Shown one piece after another: positions 43,586-51,705 of a stretch of 64,000 nucleotides of DNA. The translations under genes were made by a program, and so were the position numbers. This stretch comes from Luteolibacter pohnpeiensis (lineage in GTDB: Bacteria > Verrucomicrobiota > Verrucomicrobiia > Verrucomicrobiales > Akkermansiaceae). The notes beneath the pieces are model-generated. The model searched no databases, was not told the DNA's origin, and worked only from the letters and a program-made list of their open reading frames with translations. Within the stretch, counting starts at the first letter, position 1, and each line of letters starts with the position of its first letter. The DNA lies in assembly GCF_016595435.1 (NCBI RefSeq), contig NZ_JAENIJ010000002.1:148545-212544 (forward strand). The letters are read 5' to 3'.

Positions 43586-45654
43586 GATTTTTCGGGTTTA
43601 TCATCCATCACCGCATGATAGGCCGCGATGAACTCGGACGCCGACCATGCTTGGTAAGCCTTGCCCATCGGGCGTCCCGTCTCGCCATGATACCATTCAT
43701 TGAATTCCCATTGCTGGAAAATTCCCTGATGGCTCACTTCCGCAAGTTTCAGCAATTCCTTGCGGGCCACATCGCGCAACCCGAGCCGATGAATGAAGCG
43801 AACCCATTGCCCGCCTACCCAGCCCCAGATGCCACCATTGTGGTAATGGTGTGGCAAATTCAACAGGTTCACCGTGTAGTAGCTTTTCCAATCCGGATCG
43901 CCGGCATTCACCACCGGATAGAGATTTCTAACAGGAAACGGCTGGTTCACGCCAACGCCCCACATGAATCGGAATGCGACCTTCGCCTTCTCGAAATCCA
44001 GGACATTGAACAAAAAGGCCAGAATGTTTCCGGCCACATCGCATCGCCAATCGAACGAAAATGGCGTGACCTGAGCTAACAGGTAGCGGGAATCGCCGAT
44101 CGCTTTCTGCACCTCGTCGAAGCCAGCAACACCATCGGGACCGTTCCCCGTCGTCGGCCAGAACCGATCAAGAATCGCGGTCTTCACCCGCTCCGCTTTG
44201 ACGAAATAATGACTGGCTGCGGCCTTATCACCTAACAACTCCATCATTCGGCCGTAGCTGACATTGGCACGGCACCACAGCACCTCGTCATAAAGAACGT
44301 TGTAGCTCCGGTTGAAGAGATCCATCCAATCACCGGCTTCGGGAATTTCTAACAAGCCATCCTGATTGCTATCGTGCGCCTCAAGCCAGTTCATGACCTT
44401 GGCGATCGGATCGAGATACTCTTTCAAAAAATCGATCTCACCGGTTTTCTCGACGAAGGCGTGGAGTGCGATCACCACCCACATTCCACTGTCGATCGCG
44501 GCGATCCCGCCGACTCCGGAGTAATCCGGGACGCCGGTTGAGATGTGGACATTCGCAGGCACCTGACCATTTTCCGCCAAGTGATCCAGCAACGTGCGCA
44601 AGGTCATCCTCTGGCAATCGCGGAAACGATCATCGTGGCACGACAAGCTTCCCGTGATGGCCATCGCCCCATCGCGCCCCCAGACACTGTTGTAATTTTC
44701 ATCCGTTCCGGTGACTGAATTGTCCTTGATGGAACAAGCACTGAAACCCATCGGCGTGACACATTTCTCCAATGCCTCCAGCGCCTTGCCATAAGCCTTT
44801 TCGATAAACGCCGTCTCGCTTCCCGCGGTTCTGGCCTGCGGCTCGAACAATCGAATGATCTCCGGGTCATGCGCCTGGGTATCAATCGAAGTTCCGCAGG
44901 GGACGATCTGCTCGAAAACGCCATAATGCACCAGCCCCTCCAACACACCTGCCGCGCAAACTCCACTCGCCCGATACGCATTGGCATCGACCAGCGCCTC
45001 TAACAATTCCGGCTCCGCATTGTCAGGAGCAATACCGCGGACTGATGGCAGCAAAAACATCGACGCGTCATTTCCGGTATCGCCAGCGACCACAACCTCA
45101 TCCAGCCCGATCCCCAGGTGATTGCACAACCACTTCAAGGCGTTCGCCTTGTTCGCGCTTTTCGGCAAAACATCGAGATCGCGGGAAGACGAATAGATGA
45201 CCTGCGCTTCAACACCCGCGTCGAGCAAGGTGGTTCGCAACACATCAAGCTCCTCGCGTGTCCGCTGAAACCAAAACCAGCTGCTCTTCCAAGGATGCTG
45301 CTGTTCCGGCGGCTGTTCCTTGATGTCCGGCAGGCCCGAAACAATCTGCCTGACCACCCCCAGATCCCAACCTTCACTCAAAAGATCTTCAAATTCCTCG
45401 ACGACTTTTTCTTCACGCGGGTTCCACATCATCGTCCCCACCCCACCAATGAAATAATCCGGCGTGGGCAATCCTGCACGCTTCACCACGCGGATGGCAT
45501 CCTTGAGCAACCTGCCGGTGCTATAAACCAACACAGGTCGATTTTCTCCCTGTGCTTTCCAAGTTTCCGCAAAATCCGCGGTCGAATCAGGTTTTCCAAG
45601 TAGAGTCCCGTCCAAGTCCGAACAAATCAGACGGACGTCTTTATCTTTCATCAT
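43582..45654 (-). CDS. Sucrose-phosphatase-like HAD domain fused to an (alpha/alpha)6 glycosidase
   Basis: The 690-aa product begins with a HAD-IIB phosphatase (about 5-270) with an intact motif ICSDLDGTLLG, lid region FIGGVGTMMWNP and the acidic motif VVAGDTGNDASMF. This fits sucrose-6-phosphate phosphatase. From about 290 a second domain resembles six-hairpin glycosidases of the GDE/GH63/GH100 sort: YNSVWGRDGAMAITGSL, STGVPDYSGVGGIAAIDSG, IPEAGDWMDLFNRSYNVLYD, NLPHHYHNGGIWGWVGG and GKAYQAWSASEF. The fusion could dephosphorylate and then hydrolyse the disaccharide, or act on separate sugars. The gene overlaps the SPS gene by 4 nt. ATG 45654 or 45651 is the start. Confidence 0.85.
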   Translation of the reverse strand: MMKDKDVRLICSDLDGTLLGKPDSTADFAETWKAQGENRPVLVYSTGRLLKDAIRVVKRAGLPTPDYFIGGVGTMMWNPREEKVVEEFEDLLSEGWDLGVVRQIVSGLPDIKEQPPEQQHPWKSSWFWFQRTREELDVLRTTLLDAGVEAQVIYSSSRDLDVLPKSANKANALKWLCNHLGIGLDEVVVAGDTGNDASMFLLPSVRGIAPDNAEPELLEALVDANAYRASGVCAAGVLEGLVHYGVFEQIVPCGTSIDTQAHDPEIIRLFEPQARTAGSETAFIEKAYGKALEALEKCVTPMGFSACSIKDNSVTGTDENYNSVWGRDGAMAITGSLSCHDDRFRDCQRMTLRTLLDHLAENGQVPANVHISTGVPDYSGVGGIAAIDSGMWVVIALHAFVEKTGEIDFLKEYLDPIAKVMNWLEAHDSNQDGLLEIPEAGDWMDLFNRSYNVLYDEVLWCRANVSYGRMMELLGDKAAASHYFVKAERVKTAILDRFWPTTGNGPDGVAGFDEVQKAIGDSRYLLAQVTPFSFDWRCDVAGNILAFLFNVLDFEKAKVAFRFMWGVGVNQPFPVRNLYPVVNAGDPDWKSYYTVNLLNLPHHYHNGGIWGWVGGQWVRFIHRLGLRDVARKELLKLAEVSHQGIFQQWEFNEWYHGETGRPMGKAYQAWSASEFIAAYHAVMDDKPEKS

Positions 45655-45731
45655 TGATCGCAACCTAGCACCTTATTGCGTTCATTCAAATGCTTAAGAA
45701 ACCCGGTTCCACAGCCGACGGATCACGATAC

Positions 45732-45767
45732 AAAAAAAGCGCCTGGACGATGAAGTCCAGACGCTTT
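45732..45767 (-). terminator. Intrinsic terminator of the rpsM-rpsK-rpsD operon
   Basis: On the minus strand AAAGCGTCTGGAC (45767-45755) pairs with GTCCAGGCGCTTT (45748-45736) with one mismatch and a 6-nt loop, followed by a T-run (A 45732-45738 on the plus strand). It lies 25 bp after the uS4 gene and separates it from the sucrose operon. Confidence 0.88.
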
Positions 45768-45791
45768 GAAAACCAATAGACCTTTCGGCGA

Positions 45792-46403
45792 TTAGCGGGA
45801 GTAAAGCTCAACGATGAGCTGCTCGTTGACGATCGGTTCGATATCGGAGCGCTCTGGCACGCGGGCCATGGTTGCCTCCAATTTGTCGCGATCTACCGAG
45901 AGCCAGTCAACTTGTGGAGCTGCTTGGGTGAGATCCACCATGCGCAGTGCAAGTTGTTGGGAAGACGGTCTTGGACCGACCTTGATCACATCACCTGGCT
46001 TCACTTGGAAGCTGGCGATATCGACCGTGCGACCGTTCACCAAAACGTGACCGTGGTTTACCAACTGGCGGGCAGCTTGGCGGGTGTTGCCGAAACCTGC
46101 GCGGAACACGACGTTGTCGAGGCGGGTTTCAAGAAGTTGCAGAAGGATTTCACCGGTAACACCACGACGGCGGGCTGCCTCTTCGTAGTAACCGCGGAAT
46201 TGCTTCTCAAGAATGCCGTATTGGAAACGGAGCTTTTGCTTTTCACCAAGAGCGACGGAATATTCACTCTTCTTTTTACGGCCTGCACGAACACCGTGCT
46301 GACCTGGTGGGAAATTGCGGCGGTCGAGTGCTTTCGAAGGGCCGAAAAGCGAGACACCGAAACGGCGGCTGATTTTCGCGCGAGGACCTGTATAACGTGC
46401 CAT
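45792..46403 (-). CDS. rpsD: 30S ribosomal protein uS4
   Basis: The 203-aa protein starts MARYTGPRAKISRRFG, typical of the short-N-terminus uS4 class without zinc cysteines. It has KKKSEYSVALGEKQKLRFQY, the S4 RNA-binding domain LETRLDNVVFRAGF, QLVNHGHVLVNGRTVDI and the C-terminal VNEQLIVELYSR. It binds 16S rRNA early in assembly and, in other bacteria, regulates its operon by translation. It is the last gene before a strong terminator; rpoA and rplQ, which commonly follow, are absent. Confidence 0.98.
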   Translation of the reverse strand: MARYTGPRAKISRRFGVSLFGPSKALDRRNFPPGQHGVRAGRKKKSEYSVALGEKQKLRFQYGILEKQFRGYYEEAARRRGVTGEILLQLLETRLDNVVFRAGFGNTRQAARQLVNHGHVLVNGRTVDIASFQVKPGDVIKVGPRPSSQQLALRMVDLTQAAPQVDWLSVDRDKLEATMARVPERSDIEPIVNEQLIVELYSR

Positions 46404-46428
46404 GTTCTTAAATGGTTAAAATCTGGGA

Positions 46429-47001
46429 TTAGACGCGGCGCGCTTTCTTCGGACGGCAGCCGTTGTGAGGGATCGGGGTGACATCGCGAATCGAGAGGAT
46501 TTCGAGGCCAAGACCTTGCACGGCACGAACAGCGGACTCACGGCCGGAACCTGGTCCTTTGACACGCACGTCGACTTCTTTCAAACCGTGACCCATTGCT
46601 TGGCGGCATGCGTCTTGGGAAACCACTTGAGCTGCGTAAGCGGTGCTCTTGCGGGAACCTTTGAAGCCCATCTTGCCAGCGCTGGACCAGCCGATGGAGT
46701 TGCCGTTCACGTCAGTGACACTGACGATGGTGTTGTTGAAAGTGGCTGTCACGTGGACAATACCGCGAAGAACGTTCTTCGAGCCTTTCGCCTTGTGAAT
46801 TTTGACTTCTTCTTCGCCTCCGGCAATTTCGGCAAAGATGTCGCGTTTCGCTTCCTTTTTAGGAGCGCCTTCGACCGCTGGAGCCGCTGCCTCAGGGGCA
46901 TCGGCACCGGCAGTAGCCGGCGTGTTGGCGGGTGCTGGAGCTTCAGTGGGCTCAACCGCTGGCTTTACAGCGGCTTCTGGTTTCGTTTCTTCGTCAGACA
47001 T
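46429..47001 (-). CDS. rpsK: 30S ribosomal protein uS11 with long N-terminal extension
   Basis: The conserved core (from about residue 75) contains [55 protein letters not shown] and [18 protein letters not shown], all standard uS11. In front lies an Ala/Pro/Glu-rich segment of about 60 residues ([20 protein letters not shown] and onward) followed by [13 protein letters not shown]. Ordinary uS11 has no such part, making this protein 190 aa instead of about 130. The ATG at 47001 is 20 nt after the uS13 stop. No good alternative start is seen nearer the core, so the extension is probably translated. Confidence 0.96.
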   Translation of the reverse strand: MSDEETKPEAAVKPAVEPTEAPAPANTPATAGADAPEAAAPAVEGAPKKEAKRDIFAEIAGGEEEVKIHKAKGSKNVLRGIVHVTATFNNTIVSVTDVNGNSIGWSSAGKMGFKGSRKSTAYAAQVVSQDACRQAMGHGLKEVDVRVKGPGSGRESAVRAVQGLGLEILSIRDVTPIPHNGCRPKKARRV

Positions 47002-47021
47002 GAGTGTAGATGAAAATGCTA

Positions 47022-47390
47022 CTATTTCTTAACGCCCACGGTCTTCTTCTTGCCCTTGCGTGTGCGGGCATTGGTCCGTGTGCGTTGGCCGCGGACTGGC
47101 AAGCCGCGCTTGTGGCGGATACCGCGGTAGCAGTTGATGGAAGTCAGGCGCTTCAGCTGTGATTGACGCTCCCGGCGCAGATCGCCTTCGACGAGAATCT
47201 GTTCAGTCTGAATCACTTGAGCAATACGCACAAGTTGATCTTCGCTGAGCTGTCCGGTCCGGATATTTGGGTCAATGCCGGCGTGTTCGAGAATTTTTGC
47301 CGCGGTCGGACGGCCAATGCCGAACATATACGGCAGAGAAGCTTCGATGCGCTTCTCGTTGGGGATTTCGATGCCTAGGATACGTGCCAT
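47022..47390 (-). CDS. rpsM: 30S ribosomal protein uS13
   Basis: The 122-aa protein starts [20 protein letters not shown] and contains [39 protein letters not shown] and the basic tail [21 protein letters not shown], all hallmark uS13. ATG 47390 is the family start; the frame remains open to 47423. It is first of a three-gene operon with uS11 and uS4. The usual upstream bL36 gene is not here but at 1691-1855. About 215 bp separate it from the divergent MoxR gene and must contain both promoters. Confidence 0.98.
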   Translation of the reverse strand: MARILGIEIPNEKRIEASLPYMFGIGRPTAAKILEHAGIDPNIRTGQLSEDQLVRIAQVIQTEQILVEGDLRRERQSQLKRLTSINCYRGIRHKRGLPVRGQRTRTNARTRKGKKKTVGVKK

Positions 47391-47608
47391 GATATGCGTG
47401 ATTTCGCGTGGCCGCGGGAACACGCCGGAACGCTCCGGCTTTTCCGCGGGGCGGGTGATTTAGCAGACATCAGCTCTCTGGCAAGCGGGAAATGGAAATT
47501 TCCGCAGATTCTTCCGCTCTTTTTCATGATCATTCCGCATGCTTCGCGCCTCGACAAACGAATCTCCTCACCTAGCCTGACTTAGCTTTCCGTACTCGAA
47601 AATCATCC

Positions 47609-48628
47609 ATGGAACCCAATTCTTCTTCCTATCAGCTCCCGCCGGACGATGTCGCCGCCATCGATGAACTTGGAAAATCCTATCAAGCGCTCCGTCAGGA
47701 ACTCGGCAAAGCCATCATTGGTCAGGAGGATATCATTGAGCAACTCTGCATCGCGCTGTTTGCCCGTGGTCACGCGCTGCTGATGGGGGTTCCCGGTCTC
47801 GCGAAAACCCTGCTGGTGTCATCCGTCGCCCAAACTTTCGATCTTTCTTTCAACCGCATCCAGTTCACACCGGATCTGATGCCTGCGGATATCACCGGCA
47901 CGGACATCATCCAGGAATCCGGTGTCGGCGGCAAACGCGAGTTCGAGTTCATCCGCGGCCCGGTTTTCGCCAATCTGGTTCTGGCGGATGAAATCAACCG
48001 CGCTCCCGCCAAAACTCAGTCCGCGATGTTGGAGGCGATGCAGGAAAACAAGGTAACGGTGCTGGGGAAAACCTACCCGCTGCAGCCGCCGTTTTTTGTC
48101 CTCGCGACACAGAACCCGATTGAACAGGAAGGCACTTACCCGCTGCCGGAAGCTCAGCTCGACCGCTTCATGTTCCTGATCGAGCTCGATTATCCCACTG
48201 CGGCCGATGAAATCCGCATCGCCCGCGAAACCACCGGCACCACCCGCAAGACCCTGGATCGCATCCTCAATGCGGATAAAATTCTCGCGTTCCAGCAATT
48301 GGTCCGTCGCGTGCCCGTTCCAGAGCATCTTTATGAATACGCGGTGAACCTGGTTCGCCGCACCCGCCCGAATCAACCGGAAGCTCCGCAGTGGCTGAAG
48401 GAAACCGTTGGCTGGGGAGCCGGACCTAGGGCCGTTCAATACCTGATTCTAGGAGCCAAATCCCGCGCCGCCCTGCGTGGTTCCTACATGGCCTCGCTTG
48501 AGGATCTGGAGGCCGTGGCCAGCCCGGTGCTCTCCCACCGGGTGATCACCAACTTCTCCGCTGAGTCGCAAGGCATGACTTCCAAGAAAATCGTCGAACG
48601 CCTGATCCGCGAAATGCGCGAAGAATAA
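47609..48628 (+). CDS. MoxR-family AAA+ ATPase
   Basis: The 339-aa ATPase has Walker A LLMGVPGLAKTLL, FTPDLMPADITGTDI, Walker B LVLADEINRAPAKTQSAMLE and ATQNPIEQEGTYPLPEAQLD with the sensor Asn/Arg residues typical of MoxR. These AAA+ proteins act as chaperones with VWA-domain partners. The genes downstream encode DUF58, BatA-like and VWA-like proteins, the common genetic neighbourhood for this family. The C-terminal lid helix region ends ESQGMTSKKIVERLIREM. The start is ATG 47609. The operon runs on through 53916 with short gaps. Confidence 0.95.
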   Translation: MEPNSSSYQLPPDDVAAIDELGKSYQALRQELGKAIIGQEDIIEQLCIALFARGHALLMGVPGLAKTLLVSSVAQTFDLSFNRIQFTPDLMPADITGTDIIQESGVGGKREFEFIRGPVFANLVLADEINRAPAKTQSAMLEAMQENKVTVLGKTYPLQPPFFVLATQNPIEQEGTYPLPEAQLDRFMFLIELDYPTAADEIRIARETTGTTRKTLDRILNADKILAFQQLVRRVPVPEHLYEYAVNLVRRTRPNQPEAPQWLKETVGWGAGPRAVQYLILGAKSRAALRGSYMASLEDLEAVASPVLSHRVITNFSAESQGMTSKKIVERLIREMREE

Positions 48629-48684
48629 TCCATCACCCTCTGGATCCGATTTAACCGCCTGATTTTTCCGCTTACTTTCTTACC

Positions 48685-48804
48685 ATGACTGCAACTGTCA
48701 CCAGCAAGGGCCAGATCACGATTCGACCGGTCCACAGGACCCGGCTCGATTTGAAAGCAGGCGATCAGCTGAAGTTTGACGAAGCAGTAGCAGCATCGGC
48801 ATGA
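48685..48804 (+). CDS. AbrB/MazE-type short protein, 39 aa, possibly truncated
   Basis: ATG 48685 opens a 40-codon frame that begins MTATVTSKGQITIR, the swapped-hairpin start of AbrB/MazE/SpoVT DNA-binding proteins, followed by TRLDLKAGDQLKFDE. The usual proline after TI is replaced by Arg. The frame ends at 39 residues without the usual C-terminal part. Its last codons overlap the start of the DUF58 gene by the ATGA junction (48801-48804), so it may couple translation to that gene. It is either a minimal DNA-binding subunit or a remnant of an antitoxin gene; no toxin gene is adjacent. Confidence 0.55.
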   Translation: MTATVTSKGQITIRPVHRTRLDLKAGDQLKFDEAVAASA

Positions 48805-49694
48805 GTCACTCTTTCCTCGACCACGATCTTTTGTCCCGATTGGGCTCGCTTCCGCTGGAGGCGCGCAGCCCGATGATGGGCAATGTGGCCGGCCGCCATC
48901 GTTCACCACACCATGGCTCGTCGGTCGAATTCGCGGAATATCGGAAATATGTGCCCGGTGACGATACGCGCCGACTCGACTGGAAGGCATTCGCCCGCTC
49001 CGACCGGTTTTACATCAAGGAATTTGAAGCCGATACTAACCTCCGCGCCTACTTTGTCGTGGATGCCTCCGGCTCGATGAATTTCTCGGGCGGAGCACCG
49101 CCAAAAATCGAGTTTGCACGCCGCATCGCCGCGTCACTCGCCTACCTGCTGGTGAACCAAGGCGATGCCGCCGGACTTTCGATCTGCACCGACAAACTGC
49201 ACCTTGAGGTCCCACCCAGTCGCCGCCCGGCTCATTTGGAACGTCTTTTCACCACGCTCGAAGCCCTCCAGCCATCGGGTGAAACCGGCCTGATCCCGGC
49301 ACTGCACACCATTGCCGAAAAAATCGGCCAGCGCGCCTTTGTGGTCATTCTCTCGGATCTGTTCACGGATTCCTCCGAGCTCGCGGACGCGCTGCAGCAC
49401 TTGCGCTACCGCAAGCACGACATTTCCGTATTTCACCTGATGGATCCGCTTGAGATCGGCTTCCAGTTCGATAGTCCACGGCGCTTCGTCGACCTCGAAG
49501 ACGGCACGGCCATTGTTGCCGAACCCAATTTGATCGCGGATGAATACAAGTCCGCCTTGCACGAGTTTCTCGCCACCGTCCGGGCGAAAACCCACGACGC
49601 GAACGCCGACTATCAACTGGTCACCACGGACACTCCACTCGAACCGCTGTTGCGTGATTTCCTCACCGCACGCCTGCCCAAGTCAAAACACTGA
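48801..49694 (+). CDS. DUF58 domain protein (VWA-like)
   Basis: The 297-aa protein carries the DUF58 signature SSVEFAEYRKYVPGDDTRRL and DWKAFARSDRFYIKEFE. A VWA-like fold follows with metal site VVDASGSMNFSG and FVVILSDLFTD. It lacks membrane helices and should be cytoplasmic or membrane-associated. In the family it pairs with the MoxR ATPase encoded upstream. The start ATG at 48801 overlaps the small AbrB-like gene by 4 nt, and the BatA-like gene follows 24 bp later. The client is unknown. Confidence 0.95.
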   Translation: MSHSFLDHDLLSRLGSLPLEARSPMMGNVAGRHRSPHHGSSVEFAEYRKYVPGDDTRRLDWKAFARSDRFYIKEFEADTNLRAYFVVDASGSMNFSGGAPPKIEFARRIAASLAYLLVNQGDAAGLSICTDKLHLEVPPSRRPAHLERLFTTLEALQPSGETGLIPALHTIAEKIGQRAFVVILSDLFTDSSELADALQHLRYRKHDISVFHLMDPLEIGFQFDSPRRFVDLEDGTAIVAEPNLIADEYKSALHEFLATVRAKTHDANADYQLVTTDTPLEPLLRDFLTARLPKSKH

Positions 49695-49718
49695 CGACCC
49701 GAAGCCACTGCCTACTGA

Positions 49719-51698
49719 ATGATATTCCTGAGTCCATTGTTTCTGTGGTTTGTGGCTGCCGCTGCGGTCCCGATCGCGATCCATCTTCTCAACAAACGCC
49801 GCCACAAAACCATCCCGTGGGCGGCGATGAGTTTCCTGCTGAAGGCAACTCGCGAGTCCCGCGGGAAAAAGAAGCTGCGTCACATCCTGATCCTCACCTG
49901 CCGCGCGCTCGCCTTGGCTGCGCTTGCTCTCGCCGCAGCGCGCCCGGTTGCCTCCGGCCTGCTTGGCTGGGGCGCCGGCCGACTCGACACCGTGGTTCTG
50001 ATCCTCGACCGATCCGCATCGATGGAAGCCAAACCTGGCGACGGACTGGCATCGCAGCGCGAGCTGGTGTTGGAAAAAGTGAAAAAAACCCTGGCTGACC
50101 TCGGCTCCCCCAGGTTGGTCCTGATCGACAGTGCGTCCGCCAGTCCGACAGACGTCCCCTCACCCGACACACTCGCCGAGCTTTCCTCCACCGCAGCCAC
50201 CGACAGCGAAGCTGACTTTCCCCGGTTGTTATCCAAGGCTGCCGAGTTTCTCACCGAAACGAGCGGCCGTTCTGAAGTCTGGATTGCCTCTGACTTGCAA
50301 AGCAGCAACTGGCATCCAGCTGATGAGCGTTGGGCCGCAGCTCGCGCCAGCTTGTCCAGCCTGCCCAAAGTGCCAGCCATCCGCATTCTATCGCTCACCC
50401 AAAATGGCGGCGCATCGAACACCTCCCTGCGCCTGATTTCATCGCGCCGCAGCGGCGACGAGCTTTTGTTAGATTTGGAACTGCTGCGTGACGAAAATGC
50501 CCGCGGCACCATTTCCATCCCGGTCACCAGCAGCTTGAATGGAGCGCGCACTACCGAGCTGCTCACGGTGCCTGGCCAATCGCTGAGATTTCAAAAACGG
50601 GTCACTCTCCCGGAAGGTAGCGAGTCTGGTTACGGCCATCTTTCCATCCCTGCCGATGGCAACCCGCGCGACAACGTCGCCTTCTTTGCCTACGGCCCCG
50701 CGATGCCGGTCCGGTCTGTAATCGTTTCCGCAGAGGGAGAAGCCGCGCAATATCTTGCACTGGCCGCTGCACCTCCCGGCTTTGGCGAGCAATCGGTCGA
50801 GCGGGTTGAGCCCGATCAATTTTCCGCAGTCGTCACCAACGACCTTTCGCTCATTCTCTGGAATGCTCCGCTGCCTGATGGAGCTGCCGCGGAAAGTCTG
50901 AACCGATACCTCAGCGCAGGTGGCCAGGTCCTTTTCTTCCCACCCGGCCAAGCGAGTTCGGAATCGTTTCTGGAACACAAGTGGTCTGCCCCGGTTGAGG
51001 CTGCCAGTGGCAAATTTCTCATCTTGAAGGATTGGAATCACGCTGACGGCCCGATGCGTGACGGCATCGACGGCACCTCGCTCCCAGCGGAACGGATGAA
51101 GGCAATCCGCTGCCAGATCCCGCAAGGCGACTCCGCTCCGCTTGCCCGCTGGGAAGATGGAGAACCCTTTCTAACAAGGCGCGTCACCGATCGCGGCATC
51201 GCTTGGTTCATCGGCTCAAAACCGGATTATACCTGGTCAAATCTTGGCGATGCCGATGTGCTGTTACCCGTCGTTCAGCGGATTCTTGAGCTCGGCGCGG
51301 CCCGCTTTGATGCTTCGCATACCGCCGAGATCGGCTCAGATGCCGCGGCTCTTCTTCCCGGCGAAATCCGCGAGCGAATCGATGACTACGGCACGCCCGA
51401 TCCAGCAAACGCCGCCTACGAAAGTGGAGTTTACCGGCTTGGTTCCAGAGTGGTCGCAGTGAATCGCCCGGCAGCCGAGGATGCCCCTGAGCTTCTAACA
51501 CGTGACGAACTGGATGACGTTTTGGAAGGCACTTCCTACACGCTGTTAGAACAAGCCGGACAAGCCACCACTGCCGATCTCAGCCGCGATTTGTGGATGC
51601 CATTTCTGATCGCGGTTCTCGCATTCCTGATTTTTGAGGCCATCCTCTGCTTGCCGAAAAAACGCGACCGCAGCACGCCGCTAGCCGCCACTTCCTGA
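49719..51698 (+). CDS. BatA-like VWA membrane protein
   Basis: The 659-aa product opens MIFLSPLFLWFVAAAAVPIA, then HLLNKRRHKTIPWAAMSFL, a typical BatA/aerotolerance-regulator N-terminus with a helix and a conserved R/K-W-A motif. A second helix (RALALAALALAAARPVASG) is followed by a VWA domain with LILDRSASMEAK. A periplasmic beta-rich middle leads to a C-terminal membrane helix (LWMPFLIAVLAFLIFEAILC). In the MoxR/DUF58 neighbourhood such proteins form an envelope stress or assembly complex. The next gene starts 8 bp later. Confidence 0.92.
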   Translation: MIFLSPLFLWFVAAAAVPIAIHLLNKRRHKTIPWAAMSFLLKATRESRGKKKLRHILILTCRALALAALALAAARPVASGLLGWGAGRLDTVVLILDRSASMEAKPGDGLASQRELVLEKVKKTLADLGSPRLVLIDSASASPTDVPSPDTLAELSSTAATDSEADFPRLLSKAAEFLTETSGRSEVWIASDLQSSNWHPADERWAAARASLSSLPKVPAIRILSLTQNGGASNTSLRLISSRRSGDELLLDLELLRDENARGTISIPVTSSLNGARTTELLTVPGQSLRFQKRVTLPEGSESGYGHLSIPADGNPRDNVAFFAYGPAMPVRSVIVSAEGEAAQYLALAAAPPGFGEQSVERVEPDQFSAVVTNDLSLILWNAPLPDGAAAESLNRYLSAGGQVLFFPPGQASSESFLEHKWSAPVEAASGKFLILKDWNHADGPMRDGIDGTSLPAERMKAIRCQIPQGDSAPLARWEDGEPFLTRRVTDRGIAWFIGSKPDYTWSNLGDADVLLPVVQRILELGAARFDASHTAEIGSDAAALLPGEIRERIDDYGTPDPANAAYESGVYRLGSRVVAVNRPAAEDAPELLTRDELDDVLEGTSYTLLEQAGQATTADLSRDLWMPFLIAVLAFLIFEAILCLPKKRDRSTPLAATS

Positions 51699-51705
51699 TA
51701 TTGCT

